Part shown: positions 32,432 through 39,197 of the stretch, one piece after another
Position numbering within the stretch: position 1 is the first letter of the stretch
Layout: each line of letters starts with the position of its first letter
Source: JBMNKL01 sp050261495
GTDB taxonomy: Bacteria > Bacillota > Clostridia > Acetivibrionales > DTU013
Length of the DNA: 39,197 nt
Assembly: GCA_050261495.1 (NCBI GenBank)
Contig: JBLNDI010000060.1
Location: 1 to 39,197 of the forward strand
Direction: 5' to 3'
Translations under genes and position numbers: made by a program
The notes under the pieces: generated by a model
Told to the model about the DNA's origin: nothing
Seen by the model: only the letters and a program-made list of their open reading frames with translations
Database searches by the model: none

Positions 32432-33979
32432 TTAACAATCTTCCCGCAACCCTGCATGTGCAGCTTCAGGCCTTAGGTTCAGGGCGGCGGTCAATATGCC
32501 TATGTTAAACCAAAACATTACCAAAATTCTGGGATAAAACCAGACATATTCCACGAGTCCCATGACAAGTATTCCCGCAAGTGAAGAAATGCACGCAATA
32601 ATTATATTTTCAAGATACCCGTTCTTTTTCCCGAACACGCTTGCCGCGCTCTTTTTAACAAGGCGGACAATCATCCACACGAAGGATAAAAGCCCGGCCA
32701 ATCCCGTCTCGATCCACACCTGCATCATCAGCATGTGGGAATGCACCGGTAACTGGACGTCCGTATACCTGATGAATAACTTCATAAAGGGCTCGGTCCC
32801 CAATCCCGTTCCCGTCATCCAGTAATCCTGCAGGATTCTCCATGAGCCTGTCCAGATTGAAAGCCTGTAAAGGCTTGACGTATCCCTGCCTATTGTATTG
32901 AGACGCGCAATGATGGAAGACGGCAGAAACGGCACTGCGGCAACTCCAATAACGGCCAGCGGCAGCAACAGTTTCCTGTTTTTAAAGAAAATGAATACAA
33001 AAAGGGACACGGCAAAGCTTATCCAGCTCCCCCGGGACGAAGTAAGCACCAGTACGGCAAGCGACAGAAGCGTTAAACACACCAGGATGCACTTTTCATA
33101 TGTTTTTTTCGTATTGAAAAATGCCGCGCCGAAGAACGGGATGGTCAGCAGGAGATACTCTGCATAGTTGTTCGGATTATCCATCGATGAAATAACTCTT
33201 CCCACGGAACCGAACGTAACGTCAACAAGAAGGGGATCAACCTCGACTCCCCTTATATACTGCCATAATCCCAAGAAGCATGTGACAGATGTTGCCGCCA
33301 AAACCCAATATATTACAAGCCCGATTTCATGCTCCGACCTCATGGTATTAACCATGACCAGCACAAGCACGAAAGACATGGCATTGAACAAGAATATCCT
33401 GAAACTGCTGGCAGGCGTTATCGAAGTAAAGGTTGCGGCCGCGGTCGAAATAAAAAACAGAATATGCGCAAAGTCCAGTTTTCCCGTATCCGGCCTGTAC
33501 CTTGCGTCAACCGCCGCCTTCAAAAGGTACAGCAGCGCCACCAGCGCAATCATGATTGCGCCATACTGGTTGTGCCAGTATTGGTGCGGTACTGTTGACT
33601 GGATAAAAATAAAAAAGCAAATGGTCAATACGAAACGCTTAAAAACCCACCCGGCAACCTTCCCGACAGTGCTCCCGCGCAGGATGGAAACCGCGGTGCT
33701 GCTGCCGGCAGGTCCCGACGCGGCGATGACTATTTTTTTCAACAGCCCTGTCAAGCCGCATATAGCTCCCTGTAAAATTTTGGAAAACAAGCTGCTGCGG
33801 AAAAAACGGGAGGTGTTTTCACCGGACCTGATGAAGCTCACAAACGCGCTTCCGGCAAAACAACCTTTAAGCTTCCCGCACACCCGGTCCAGCAGCCTAT
33901 GGGTCAGGCTTTCGTTGTAAACTTCGGACAACCTGGATATGAAATGATTCACAAGCCCAAGTATTGCGCTGTTGCTCAT
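32432..33979 (-). CDS. O-antigen ligase / Wzy-type polymerase family protein
   Basis: A 515-residue membrane protein. An N-terminal cytoplasmic part of about 110 residues is followed by ten or more helices. The periplasmic Wzy_C-type loop is near residues 360-410, with the signature GSWRILQDYWMTGTGLG and HSHMLMMQVWIETGLAGL. Enzymes of this family join or polymerise glycan units from an undecaprenyl carrier, outside the membrane. The gene starts 13 bp after the DUF4330 gene, so the two are a transcriptional unit. The block DUF4330, ligase, flippase and DUF5693 points to synthesis of a surface or spore-associated polysaccharide; the actual polymer is unknown. Confidence 0.87.
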   Translation of the reverse strand: MSNSAILGLVNHFISRLSEVYNESLTHRLLDRVCGKLKGCFAGSAFVSFIRSGENTSRFFRSSLFSKILQGAICGLTGLLKKIVIAASGPAGSSTAVSILRGSTVGKVAGWVFKRFVLTICFFIFIQSTVPHQYWHNQYGAIMIALVALLYLLKAAVDARYRPDTGKLDFAHILFFISTAAATFTSITPASSFRIFLFNAMSFVLVLVMVNTMRSEHEIGLVIYWVLAATSVTCFLGLWQYIRGVEVDPLLVDVTFGSVGRVISSMDNPNNYAEYLLLTIPFFGAAFFNTKKTYEKCILVCLTLLSLAVLVLTSSRGSWISFAVSLFVFIFFKNRKLLLPLAVIGVAAVPFLPSSIIARLNTIGRDTSSLYRLSIWTGSWRILQDYWMTGTGLGTEPFMKLFIRYTDVQLPVHSHMLMMQVWIETGLAGLLSFVWMIVRLVKKSAASVFGKKNGYLENIIIACISSLAGILVMGLVEYVWFYPRILVMFWFNIGILTAALNLRPEAAHAGLREDC

Positions 33980-33992
33980 AACGGGCCATCCC

Positions 33993-34502
33993 CTAGCCGA
34001 TTTTTTCTATTTTGAATATTCTCGGGCTAAAATAGCGGAAATCGCTCTTCCCTACCCTCAGCTTGTCTATCGACTGGCCTACATAATATTCAACATTGTT
34101 TATTACAAGTCCGTTCTCGGTATATCTCCCGTAGCCTTCGACGGTAATGGATACAGATACGTGATCCGGCTTGCTGGAAGTCACAAACTCGCCCTCATCC
34201 GACACGGCGTACCCTACCGCTTCGCCAATCTCAACCCCGGTTACTGTCCCGAGCGTGATGCCCTGCACGGCATCCTTTACCAGGCTTCCTTCCTTTATAT
34301 TCTCCTCGCCGGCGGCATATTCCGGGTATTCGGGACAATAAATAACAATCCTCACCTTGTCGGGTTTGGACAAGATGCCTGTAGTGCCTGCCTTTGCGAA
34401 TTTGTAAACCGCCCCCGCCACTGCGCCCAGCAGTACGGCAACAACCAGGATATCGATTATATTGACCTTGCCGAATAATTTTCCGTTTTTATCAATTATC
34501 AA
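33993..34502 (-). CDS. DUF4330 family membrane-anchored protein
   Basis: About 169 residues: a short N-terminus ending in DKNGKLFGKVNIIDILVV, one membrane helix (about 17-35), then an extracytoplasmic beta-rich domain (GSLVKDAVQGITLGTVTGVE and similar repeats). This matches my recollection of DUF4330, whose function is not known. The start was placed at TTG 34502, 8 nt after GGGAG, because family members begin just before DKNGKLFGK; the ATG at 34601 or 34545 would add an unsupported Gly/Lys-rich extension. It is the first gene before the O-antigen-ligase gene and probably assists polysaccharide assembly at the membrane. Confidence 0.75.
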   Translation of the reverse strand: MIIDKNGKLFGKVNIIDILVVAVLLGAVAGAVYKFAKAGTTGILSKPDKVRIVIYCPEYPEYAAGEENIKEGSLVKDAVQGITLGTVTGVEIGEAVGYAVSDEGEFVTSSKPDHVSVSITVEGYGRYTENGLVINNVEYYVGQSIDKLRVGKSDFRYFSPRIFKIEKIG

Positions 34503-34642
34503 GATTTCTTCTCCCTTCTTCCCTCCGCCTGCAGCAGTTTGCATTCCGGTATCAGCAATGCTATTACGTTCCGTTCTTTCCAGATTATATAATATTAACA
34601 CAATCTATTTAAAAATACAATTTATGCTGCATAAACACTGCT

Positions 34643-35116
34643 TCAGATGGATTTTGAGTACACAAAAATGTCCTTTCTCTTTTCCCACCCGGTTGCTGTC
34701 CAAAAAGCGTTGCCAATGGCATTATCAGCAACGGCAAAAAGGTGGCACTTATCAATTCCTTCTGTTTTCAGCCTTTCGAGGCTTGTCTCAACAAGTCTTT
34801 TCCCAATGCCTTTCCCCCTGTATTCTTCGGCTACGGTCACATGGTGGATAAAACCCCTGCGTCCGTCATGGCCGCACAGAACGGTCCCGATTATTTTACC
34901 GTTGTGCCTGCAAACATAGCTCAATCCCTTGTTTCTCTCCAGGAACTTCTGAATATTCTCTTTTCTGTCGGCATCGCTTACCCTGATTCCGGGAGTATTG
35001 CGCCACATTGCATAAACTTCATCGTAATCGCTTATCCGCATTTCATAGATTGTCACATCATCCGGTACAAATTGTTCCCGCCCGGCTTTTATTTCACTGC
35101 GCATACGCTTTTCCAA
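34643..35116 (-). CDS. GNAT family N-acetyltransferase
   Basis: About 157 residues with the GCN5-related fold: DVTIYEMRISDYDEVYAMWR at the start, the acetyl-CoA loop VAEEYRGKGIGKRLVE (R/QxxGxG/A), and a C-terminal NAFWTATGWEKRKDIFVYSK typical of the family. The start is probably TTG 35116, 7 nt after GGAGG; an ATG at 35146 lies before that ribosome binding site. The acceptor substrate cannot be predicted. It appears monocistronic, with about 80 bp before it and 140 bp after it. Confidence 0.88.
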   Translation of the reverse strand: MEKRMRSEIKAGREQFVPDDVTIYEMRISDYDEVYAMWRNTPGIRVSDADRKENIQKFLERNKGLSYVCRHNGKIIGTVLCGHDGRRGFIHHVTVAEEYRGKGIGKRLVETSLERLKTEGIDKCHLFAVADNAIGNAFWTATGWEKRKDIFVYSKSI

Positions 35117-35197
35117 ATCATTTCCTCCATTTATCAGGACAAACACTTTTTATTAAAACTTAATTACCCTTGGCTCATCGGCAAATGAATAAAGTGA

Positions 35198-36775
35198 TTA
35201 ATCATGGCGCAGCTGTACTATGTTTTCATCAAGATTAAAAACTGCAACACGATTTCTTCCATTGGCTTTTGCTTTGTACAAGGCGTCATCCGCCATTCTC
35301 AATACATCTTCAATATTGGATATATTATCGGCGTTACCGCAGATTGTGGCCACTCCAATGCTTACCGTAATACCGATTTCCTTCTCTCCATAAATCACTT
35401 TTCTTTTGGCTATGGTCTTCCGAAGCCGTTCCGCCTTCTTTTTGGCTTCTTCTAAAGAAGCGTCCCGCAAAACCACGGCAAATTCTTCTCCCCCTATACG
35501 CCCGGGAACATCGGTTTTTCTGAAACCTGTTTTAATAATGCTTCCCATTTCACGAATCACTTCATCTCCTGCCCCATGCCCAAAAGTATCATTGATAGTT
35601 TTAAAATTGTCCACATCCATAATCAACAATGATAGTCCCTTCTTATCCCTTTTAGCCCTGGCAAACTCTCTTTGAGCCAAATTCATAAACTCCGCCCGAT
35701 TATTCAGGCCGCTTAAAGAATCAATGGCAGCCAATAATTTCAGTTTCTCCTGAATCTTTCTTTCTTCCGTAACATCACGGATAGTTTTAAGCATTTTCGC
35801 GTTTCCGTCATGGGGATTTCCCAACGACACCGCATCAATCTCGAAAAATCGTTTTTCCCCATCTATCACCAAAGACAACTCACGGTTTTCCTCACTCTCA
35901 AAGATCTCCAGCAACTTATGATCCCGATTGAGAACATGCTCTATGGGATAATTATTCAATGAAATGTTTATCGCATCAAAAAACTTTTTTGCGGCCTTAT
36001 TATAGTCTATTATTCTTTTCCCCGGACCTAATACCACCATTCCGGCAAAGTTGTTCTCAAAGATTGTTTCCCGGGCCAAAGTTCTTATCTCCAAAAAATC
36101 GTATTTTAATATGCCAAAACTAATAATAAGCAAAGAAACAGGTATGAAAATAGCGGAATAATCAATGCTCCACTCGTCGGAGGAAAAAAGAAACAGCGTT
36201 ATACCAATGAGAGGCAGCATAGAAGCAAATAAGAAAATCAAAAAGTGGGATTTGATAAAACCGGCCCTATTCTTCAGGTATTCCTTGAAGTAAACGACAA
36301 CGGTAAAAAATAAGCACAAAATTGTATAAGAAATATTAATATAGTACCAGAAACCTCTTTCCATATACAGGGAATAATGTCCAAAATACTGCCTGATTTC
36401 CCATTTGGTATAGAAAAAATGGTGCCAGGAATTGGTGAGTCGTATAAAAAAGGTTAATACAGGCACAACAAAAAGCAAAAGACCCATCCGGATTTTTAGA
36501 GAATAGATGGTTCTTGTATAAAGGAGTGCCACCGTCAGCCATAGTATGGGAATAAAGGGCAATCCCAAATATTGAACCTGGTTCCAAAATATCATTTCCT
36601 GCAGATTGCTGCTGTTAATAATCATTAAATAACCAAACAAATAAATACTAACGAATAAAACCAAGGCAGAGAATGCCTTTCGATAGCTGGTCCTGCCCTT
36701 TGAAAAAAAATAGGCAGAAGAAAACTGAGCCAATATAACTGCAAGAACCAGGTAAAGACTTAGCATCGTTTTCAT
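35198..36775 (-). CDS. Membrane-bound diguanylate cyclase (7TM sensor, PAS, GGDEF)
   Basis: A 525-residue protein with seven N-terminal helices of the histidine-kinase-7TM type (about 1-215), a PAS-like domain (about 225-330) and a GGDEF domain. The active-site motif is GGEEF at about 428-432. An RxxD inhibitory site (RKTD) lies five residues before it, so product feedback is expected. It should make cyclic di-GMP in response to a membrane or extracellular signal. It appears to be a single-gene unit. No EAL or HD-GYP partner and no c-di-GMP effector was recognised in the window. Confidence 0.92.
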   Translation of the reverse strand: MKTMLSLYLVLAVILAQFSSAYFFSKGRTSYRKAFSALVLFVSIYLFGYLMIINSSNLQEMIFWNQVQYLGLPFIPILWLTVALLYTRTIYSLKIRMGLLLFVVPVLTFFIRLTNSWHHFFYTKWEIRQYFGHYSLYMERGFWYYINISYTILCLFFTVVVYFKEYLKNRAGFIKSHFLIFLFASMLPLIGITLFLFSSDEWSIDYSAIFIPVSLLIISFGILKYDFLEIRTLARETIFENNFAGMVVLGPGKRIIDYNKAAKKFFDAINISLNNYPIEHVLNRDHKLLEIFESEENRELSLVIDGEKRFFEIDAVSLGNPHDGNAKMLKTIRDVTEERKIQEKLKLLAAIDSLSGLNNRAEFMNLAQREFARAKRDKKGLSLLIMDVDNFKTINDTFGHGAGDEVIREMGSIIKTGFRKTDVPGRIGGEEFAVVLRDASLEEAKKKAERLRKTIAKRKVIYGEKEIGITVSIGVATICGNADNISNIEDVLRMADDALYKAKANGRNRVAVFNLDENIVQLRHD

Positions 36776-36883
36776 AGAAGTACCTCAGTATAAATTAGAA
36801 TTCCAGGTTATTATATAAAGTTCTTTTCTAGCCGCCTTAGCTCAATTTATAATAATATAAAACGCATTTTTCATAAAACAATT

Positions 36884-38272
36884 TCACTTCTTAGGCAATG
36901 ATATGATAAATTCCGTCCCTTCGTCAACTATGCTCTTTAACTGAATTTTACCCTTGTGTGCGTCAATTATTGCCTTTGCGATTGTAAGGCCGATTCCGGC
37001 GCCTCCGGTCAGCCTGTTTCTTGATTTGTCCGCACGATAAAAGCGTTCAAAAATATGAGGCAGGTCCTCCGGGGGAATGCCTGCCCCGGTGTCTTTAACG
37101 GTTATCTCTACGGAATCGTCGGCGCCTTTAACCGCAACCTGCACTTCTCCCCCTTGTTGGGTGTACTTCAGGGCATTTGACAGCAGGTTTATTATCACCT
37201 GGCTGATTTTATCCTTATCGGCGGTTACTGTCTCATTTTCACCAACAAATTTTATATCAATATTCTTATTAGCAAAGTCATTCTCGAAATTCTTTATAAT
37301 ATTTCGGATAAGTTCCGAAATATTAAAGCCCGTCTTGGTAAGAACCAGGTTTTCGCTTTCATATTTCGCCAGTTTCTCAAGATCGCCTACCAGCCTGTTT
37401 ATTCTCATAATCTCTTCGTGGCAACTCTTGAGCCTTTCGGCATCAGGTTTCCAAATGCCGTCGATCATCGCTTCCAGGTGGCTTTGCAAAGTGGCCAGCG
37501 GGGTTCGCAGTTCATGTGCCACATCCGCTGTGAGCCTTTTTCTCAAGGCTTCCTGTGTTTCCAAGGTTTCCGCAAGGTTATTGATGGTTTCGGTAAGCTG
37601 TGCAATCTCCCTTGTACCGGATGTTTCATTTATCCTGTCGTCAAAATATCCTTTTGAAATCATTTGAGCCGTGGTTATAACCCGTGAAATAGGCGTGCTT
37701 AACCTTTTCGCCATAACCGAGCCGAAAAGAAAGGATAGCACAAGGGAAAACGCACCCACGCCAAAAAGAAGCCTGTTTATTGTATTGATAAATGCCAGAT
37801 CACTATCATTTAAATAATACGGGCCATAATAACCGATTACAACTTTCCCGACTTCATAGAGCTTATTTGTTACAGGATATATATTCTCCACATATTCGCC
37901 CTCCCAGTTGGGATAGCGGCTGCTCATGTTATTTGCGATATGATCCAGCATCTGCTTGCATAGTGCATTGTCATGAAGCCTTGCATCCCATATGACCTTT
38001 TCCGAGGAATCAACCACTTTTATAATCATTCCTTGCTTCAAAGCGTTGATGCAAATATTCCCAATAGCTTCCGTATCCCATATTCCACCGTTTTTATACT
38101 GCTGGGCAACTTGAAAAACAATTTCCCTGTTCTTTCGTTCCTGGTTTTCCACGATGTAATCCCTGAAATGTCTATCCAGCAACAGGTTCGTAACAACACT
38201 GATCAGCAGCACGGAAATGAGAACTATGGAAACGTAAGAGAGCGACAACTTGGTTCTCAAACTAAATTTCAT
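36884..38272 (-). CDS. Sensor histidine kinase, BaeS/CpxA-like, no adjacent regulator
   Basis: A 462-residue classical kinase: membrane helix near 9-32, extracytoplasmic sensor of about 130 residues, second helix near 165-190, HAMP domain, HisKA domain with phospho-acceptor His253 (DVAHELRTPL), and HATPase with N-box (NLLSNALKYT), G1 (DTGAGIP), F and G2 (GGAGIGLTIAK) motifs. ATG 38272 (MKFSLRTKLSLSY) was chosen because it gives the short cytoplasmic start typical of the family; the ORF extends 19 codons further without a better ribosome binding site. No response regulator adjoins it on either side, so its partner must lie elsewhere or has been lost. Confidence 0.92.
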   Translation of the reverse strand: MKFSLRTKLSLSYVSIVLISVLLISVVTNLLLDRHFRDYIVENQERKNREIVFQVAQQYKNGGIWDTEAIGNICINALKQGMIIKVVDSSEKVIWDARLHDNALCKQMLDHIANNMSSRYPNWEGEYVENIYPVTNKLYEVGKVVIGYYGPYYLNDSDLAFINTINRLLFGVGAFSLVLSFLFGSVMAKRLSTPISRVITTAQMISKGYFDDRINETSGTREIAQLTETINNLAETLETQEALRKRLTADVAHELRTPLATLQSHLEAMIDGIWKPDAERLKSCHEEIMRINRLVGDLEKLAKYESENLVLTKTGFNISELIRNIIKNFENDFANKNIDIKFVGENETVTADKDKISQVIINLLSNALKYTQQGGEVQVAVKGADDSVEITVKDTGAGIPPEDLPHIFERFYRADKSRNRLTGGAGIGLTIAKAIIDAHKGKIQLKSIVDEGTEFIISLPKK

Positions 38273-38406
38273 AATGCAATCTGCCTTTCTGTTCACCGCC
38301 AAACTTTGGACTTTCGGGGTCAGATTCAATTGTTTGCCTCATATTTTTATTATGATACAATATCATATCCCTAGTCTACAATCTCGTTTTAATCCTGTCA
38401 TAAGCC

Positions 38407-38430
38407 AAGAAGCAGCCGAAGCTGCTTCTT
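38407..38430 (-). terminator. Hairpin terminator after the small His-rich protein gene
   Basis: A perfect 10-bp stem, AAGAAGCAGC / GCTGCTTCTT, with a CGAA tetraloop, in the gap between the small protein gene and the kinase gene. The T-run is poor on both strands, so its efficiency is uncertain. Confidence 0.6.
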
Positions 38431-38496
38431 TGGGCATTGTTTCTTGTTCTGGATATCTATTGAAACAGGCCGATATCGACCTGATTGCTTTTGCTA

Positions 38497-38766
38497 TCAG
38501 TTATCTTTATGCCTTTTCATCATCATTGGCATCATTACCATCATAATTAGAGGGCATGCCAGTGCAGAAAGCAAAGATAAAAATCCGTTTGCTCCGTCTC
38601 CCACTCCGGCTTTTTTCAGCAATGGAATGAGCAGAAGCAGTATTACTGGTGCTCCACAGCATACAAGCATCATAAGCATATGGGACGAATGCCCTTTATG
38701 TCCTTTATGTCCTTTTTCATTCTTGTTTCCGCTGTTATTATCATTATTACCATGACAACAATTCAT
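38497..38766 (-). CDS. Small His/Cys-rich two-helix membrane protein (DUF2933-like?)
   Basis: About 89 residues. The N-terminus, MNCCHGNNDNNSGNKNEKGH, carries a Cys pair and is followed by GHKGHKGHSSH. Two hydrophobic helices follow, MLMMLVCCGAPVILLLLIPL and LLSALACPLIMMVMMPMMMK. The Cys, His and Met content suggests metal binding. The ACPL near the C-terminus and the overall plan recall DUF2933 proteins found with copper-resistance genes, but I am not sure of the assignment. ATG 38766 is 9 nt after AAAGG; the ATG at 38775 abuts it. A hairpin separates it from the kinase downstream. Function unknown. Confidence 0.65.
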   Translation of the reverse strand: MNCCHGNNDNNSGNKNEKGHKGHKGHSSHMLMMLVCCGAPVILLLLIPLLKKAGVGDGANGFLSLLSALACPLIMMVMMPMMMKRHKDN

Positions 38767-38902
38767 ATGATTCATCCTTTCCGATAGTATCAATCTAGGT
38801 TTAGTCTTCACGCCTTAACTTTAATTCAATTAACCTAGTATTAATTATAGCAGCTCATTGTGTAGAAATTATGAAGGTAAGTTGCGTCCGGGCAATAAAA
38901 GG

Positions 38903-39197
38903 CTAGTAGGTATCGCCCAGAAGCGGCCTGACATTAATTTCTTCAACAACAGCCTGGGGGCTGAGAGTAAGAATAGCTGCAACAAGCTTTCCTATATCTG
39001 AAGCTTCAAGAAGCCTGCCACTTGGAATTTTTTCATTCGGAACACGTCTTTGTGTAAATGTCCCGCCCGGATTAAGCAAGGTAACTCCTACACCAAGGTG
39101 TTTCAGCTCATTCCTCAGGAAATAGGCATAAGATCTTAAAGCCCATTTTGAAATACCGTAAAGGGATCCGTCATCAACTCTTATACCGGCTGTCGAC
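38903..39197 (-). CDS. Short-chain dehydrogenase/reductase (C-terminal part; runs off right edge)
   Basis: An open frame from the window edge to a TAG at 38903-38905 encodes about 97 C-terminal residues of an SDR oxidoreductase. The catalytic YxxxK motif is present (LYGISKWALRSYAYFLRNEL), preceded by a small-residue segment STAGIRVDDGS near the catalytic Ser position. The family's NPGGT segment and a C-terminal substrate-side region (ASDIGKLVAAILTLSP) follow. The nucleotide-binding Rossmann part lies outside the window. The cofactor and substrate cannot be inferred. The frame was read directly from the sequence. Confidence 0.87.
   Translation of the reverse strand, partial: STAGIRVDDGSLYGISKWALRSYAYFLRNELKHLGVGVTLLNPGGTFTQRRVPNEKIPSGRLLEASDIGKLVAAILTLSPQAVVEEINVRPLLGDTY

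Noticed and set aside
38691..38716. Short tandem repeat as a separate repeat element
   Set aside because: The 9-bp repeats simply encode the GHK repeats of the small His-rich protein.

Overview
The window looks like a chromosomal segment of an anaerobic, endospore-forming, plant- or glycan-degrading clostridium (Bacillota, class Clostridia). The grounds are a complete GerA/GerB/GerC spore germinant receptor, strong AGGAGG-type ribosome binding sites with frequent GTG and TTG starts, CUT1-type sugar uptake without a local ATPase, YesM/AraC-type two-component systems, and a Clostridia-style DUF5693/MurJ/O-antigen-ligase/DUF4330 block. Genus cannot be fixed from the sequence. No rRNA, tRNA, CRISPR array or intact insertion sequence was seen.

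Region 1 (1-23.9 kb, nearly all minus strand) is a carbohydrate-utilisation locus centred on fucosylated glycans. Read in the direction of transcription (high to low coordinates) it holds: a LacI-type regulator; a catabolic operon (FGGY kinase, GatD-like zinc dehydrogenase, GatZ/KbaZ-like protein, FucU mutarotase, aldo/keto reductase); a GH31 glycosidase; a YesM-type sensor kinase and AraC-type response regulator; an ABC importer (lipoprotein plus two permeases, no ATPase); a second, closely similar LacI regulator; and a GH29-GH95-GH39 glycosidase operon ending in a strong hairpin terminator. A further response regulator runs off the left edge. None of the glycosidases shows a signal peptide. 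This suggests that oligosaccharides (for example fucosylated xyloglucan fragments) are imported and trimmed inside the cell.

Two things stand out in region 1. First, six copies of a 12-bp near-palindrome (core AAACGTTT, one copy AATCGTTT) lie in front of the main transcription units. The two LacI paralogues share an identical recognition segment, so one operator family probably ties the locus together. Both LacI genes lack a well-placed ATG/GTG/TTG and appear to start at ATA. Second, the catabolic operon lacks fucose isomerase and fuculose-1-phosphate aldolase, and lacks a catalytic tagatose-bisphosphate aldolase partner for GatZ. Its enzyme set fits a reductase/kinase/dehydrogenase/4-epimerase route for L-fucose or D-galactose. 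I consider this the best candidate for an undescribed system here.

Region 2 (24.1-28.3 kb, plus strand) is a gerA-gerB-gerC operon with overlapping genes. It ends 2 bp from a convergent gene.

Region 3 (28.3-39.2 kb, minus strand) holds an iron-sulfur flavoprotein, a cell-surface polysaccharide block (O-antigen ligase/polymerase, DUF4330, MurJ-type flippase, DUF5693), a GNAT acetyltransferase, a membrane-bound diguanylate cyclase, a sensor kinase without a visible partner regulator, a small His-rich membrane protein, and the C-terminal part of a short-chain dehydrogenase at the right edge.
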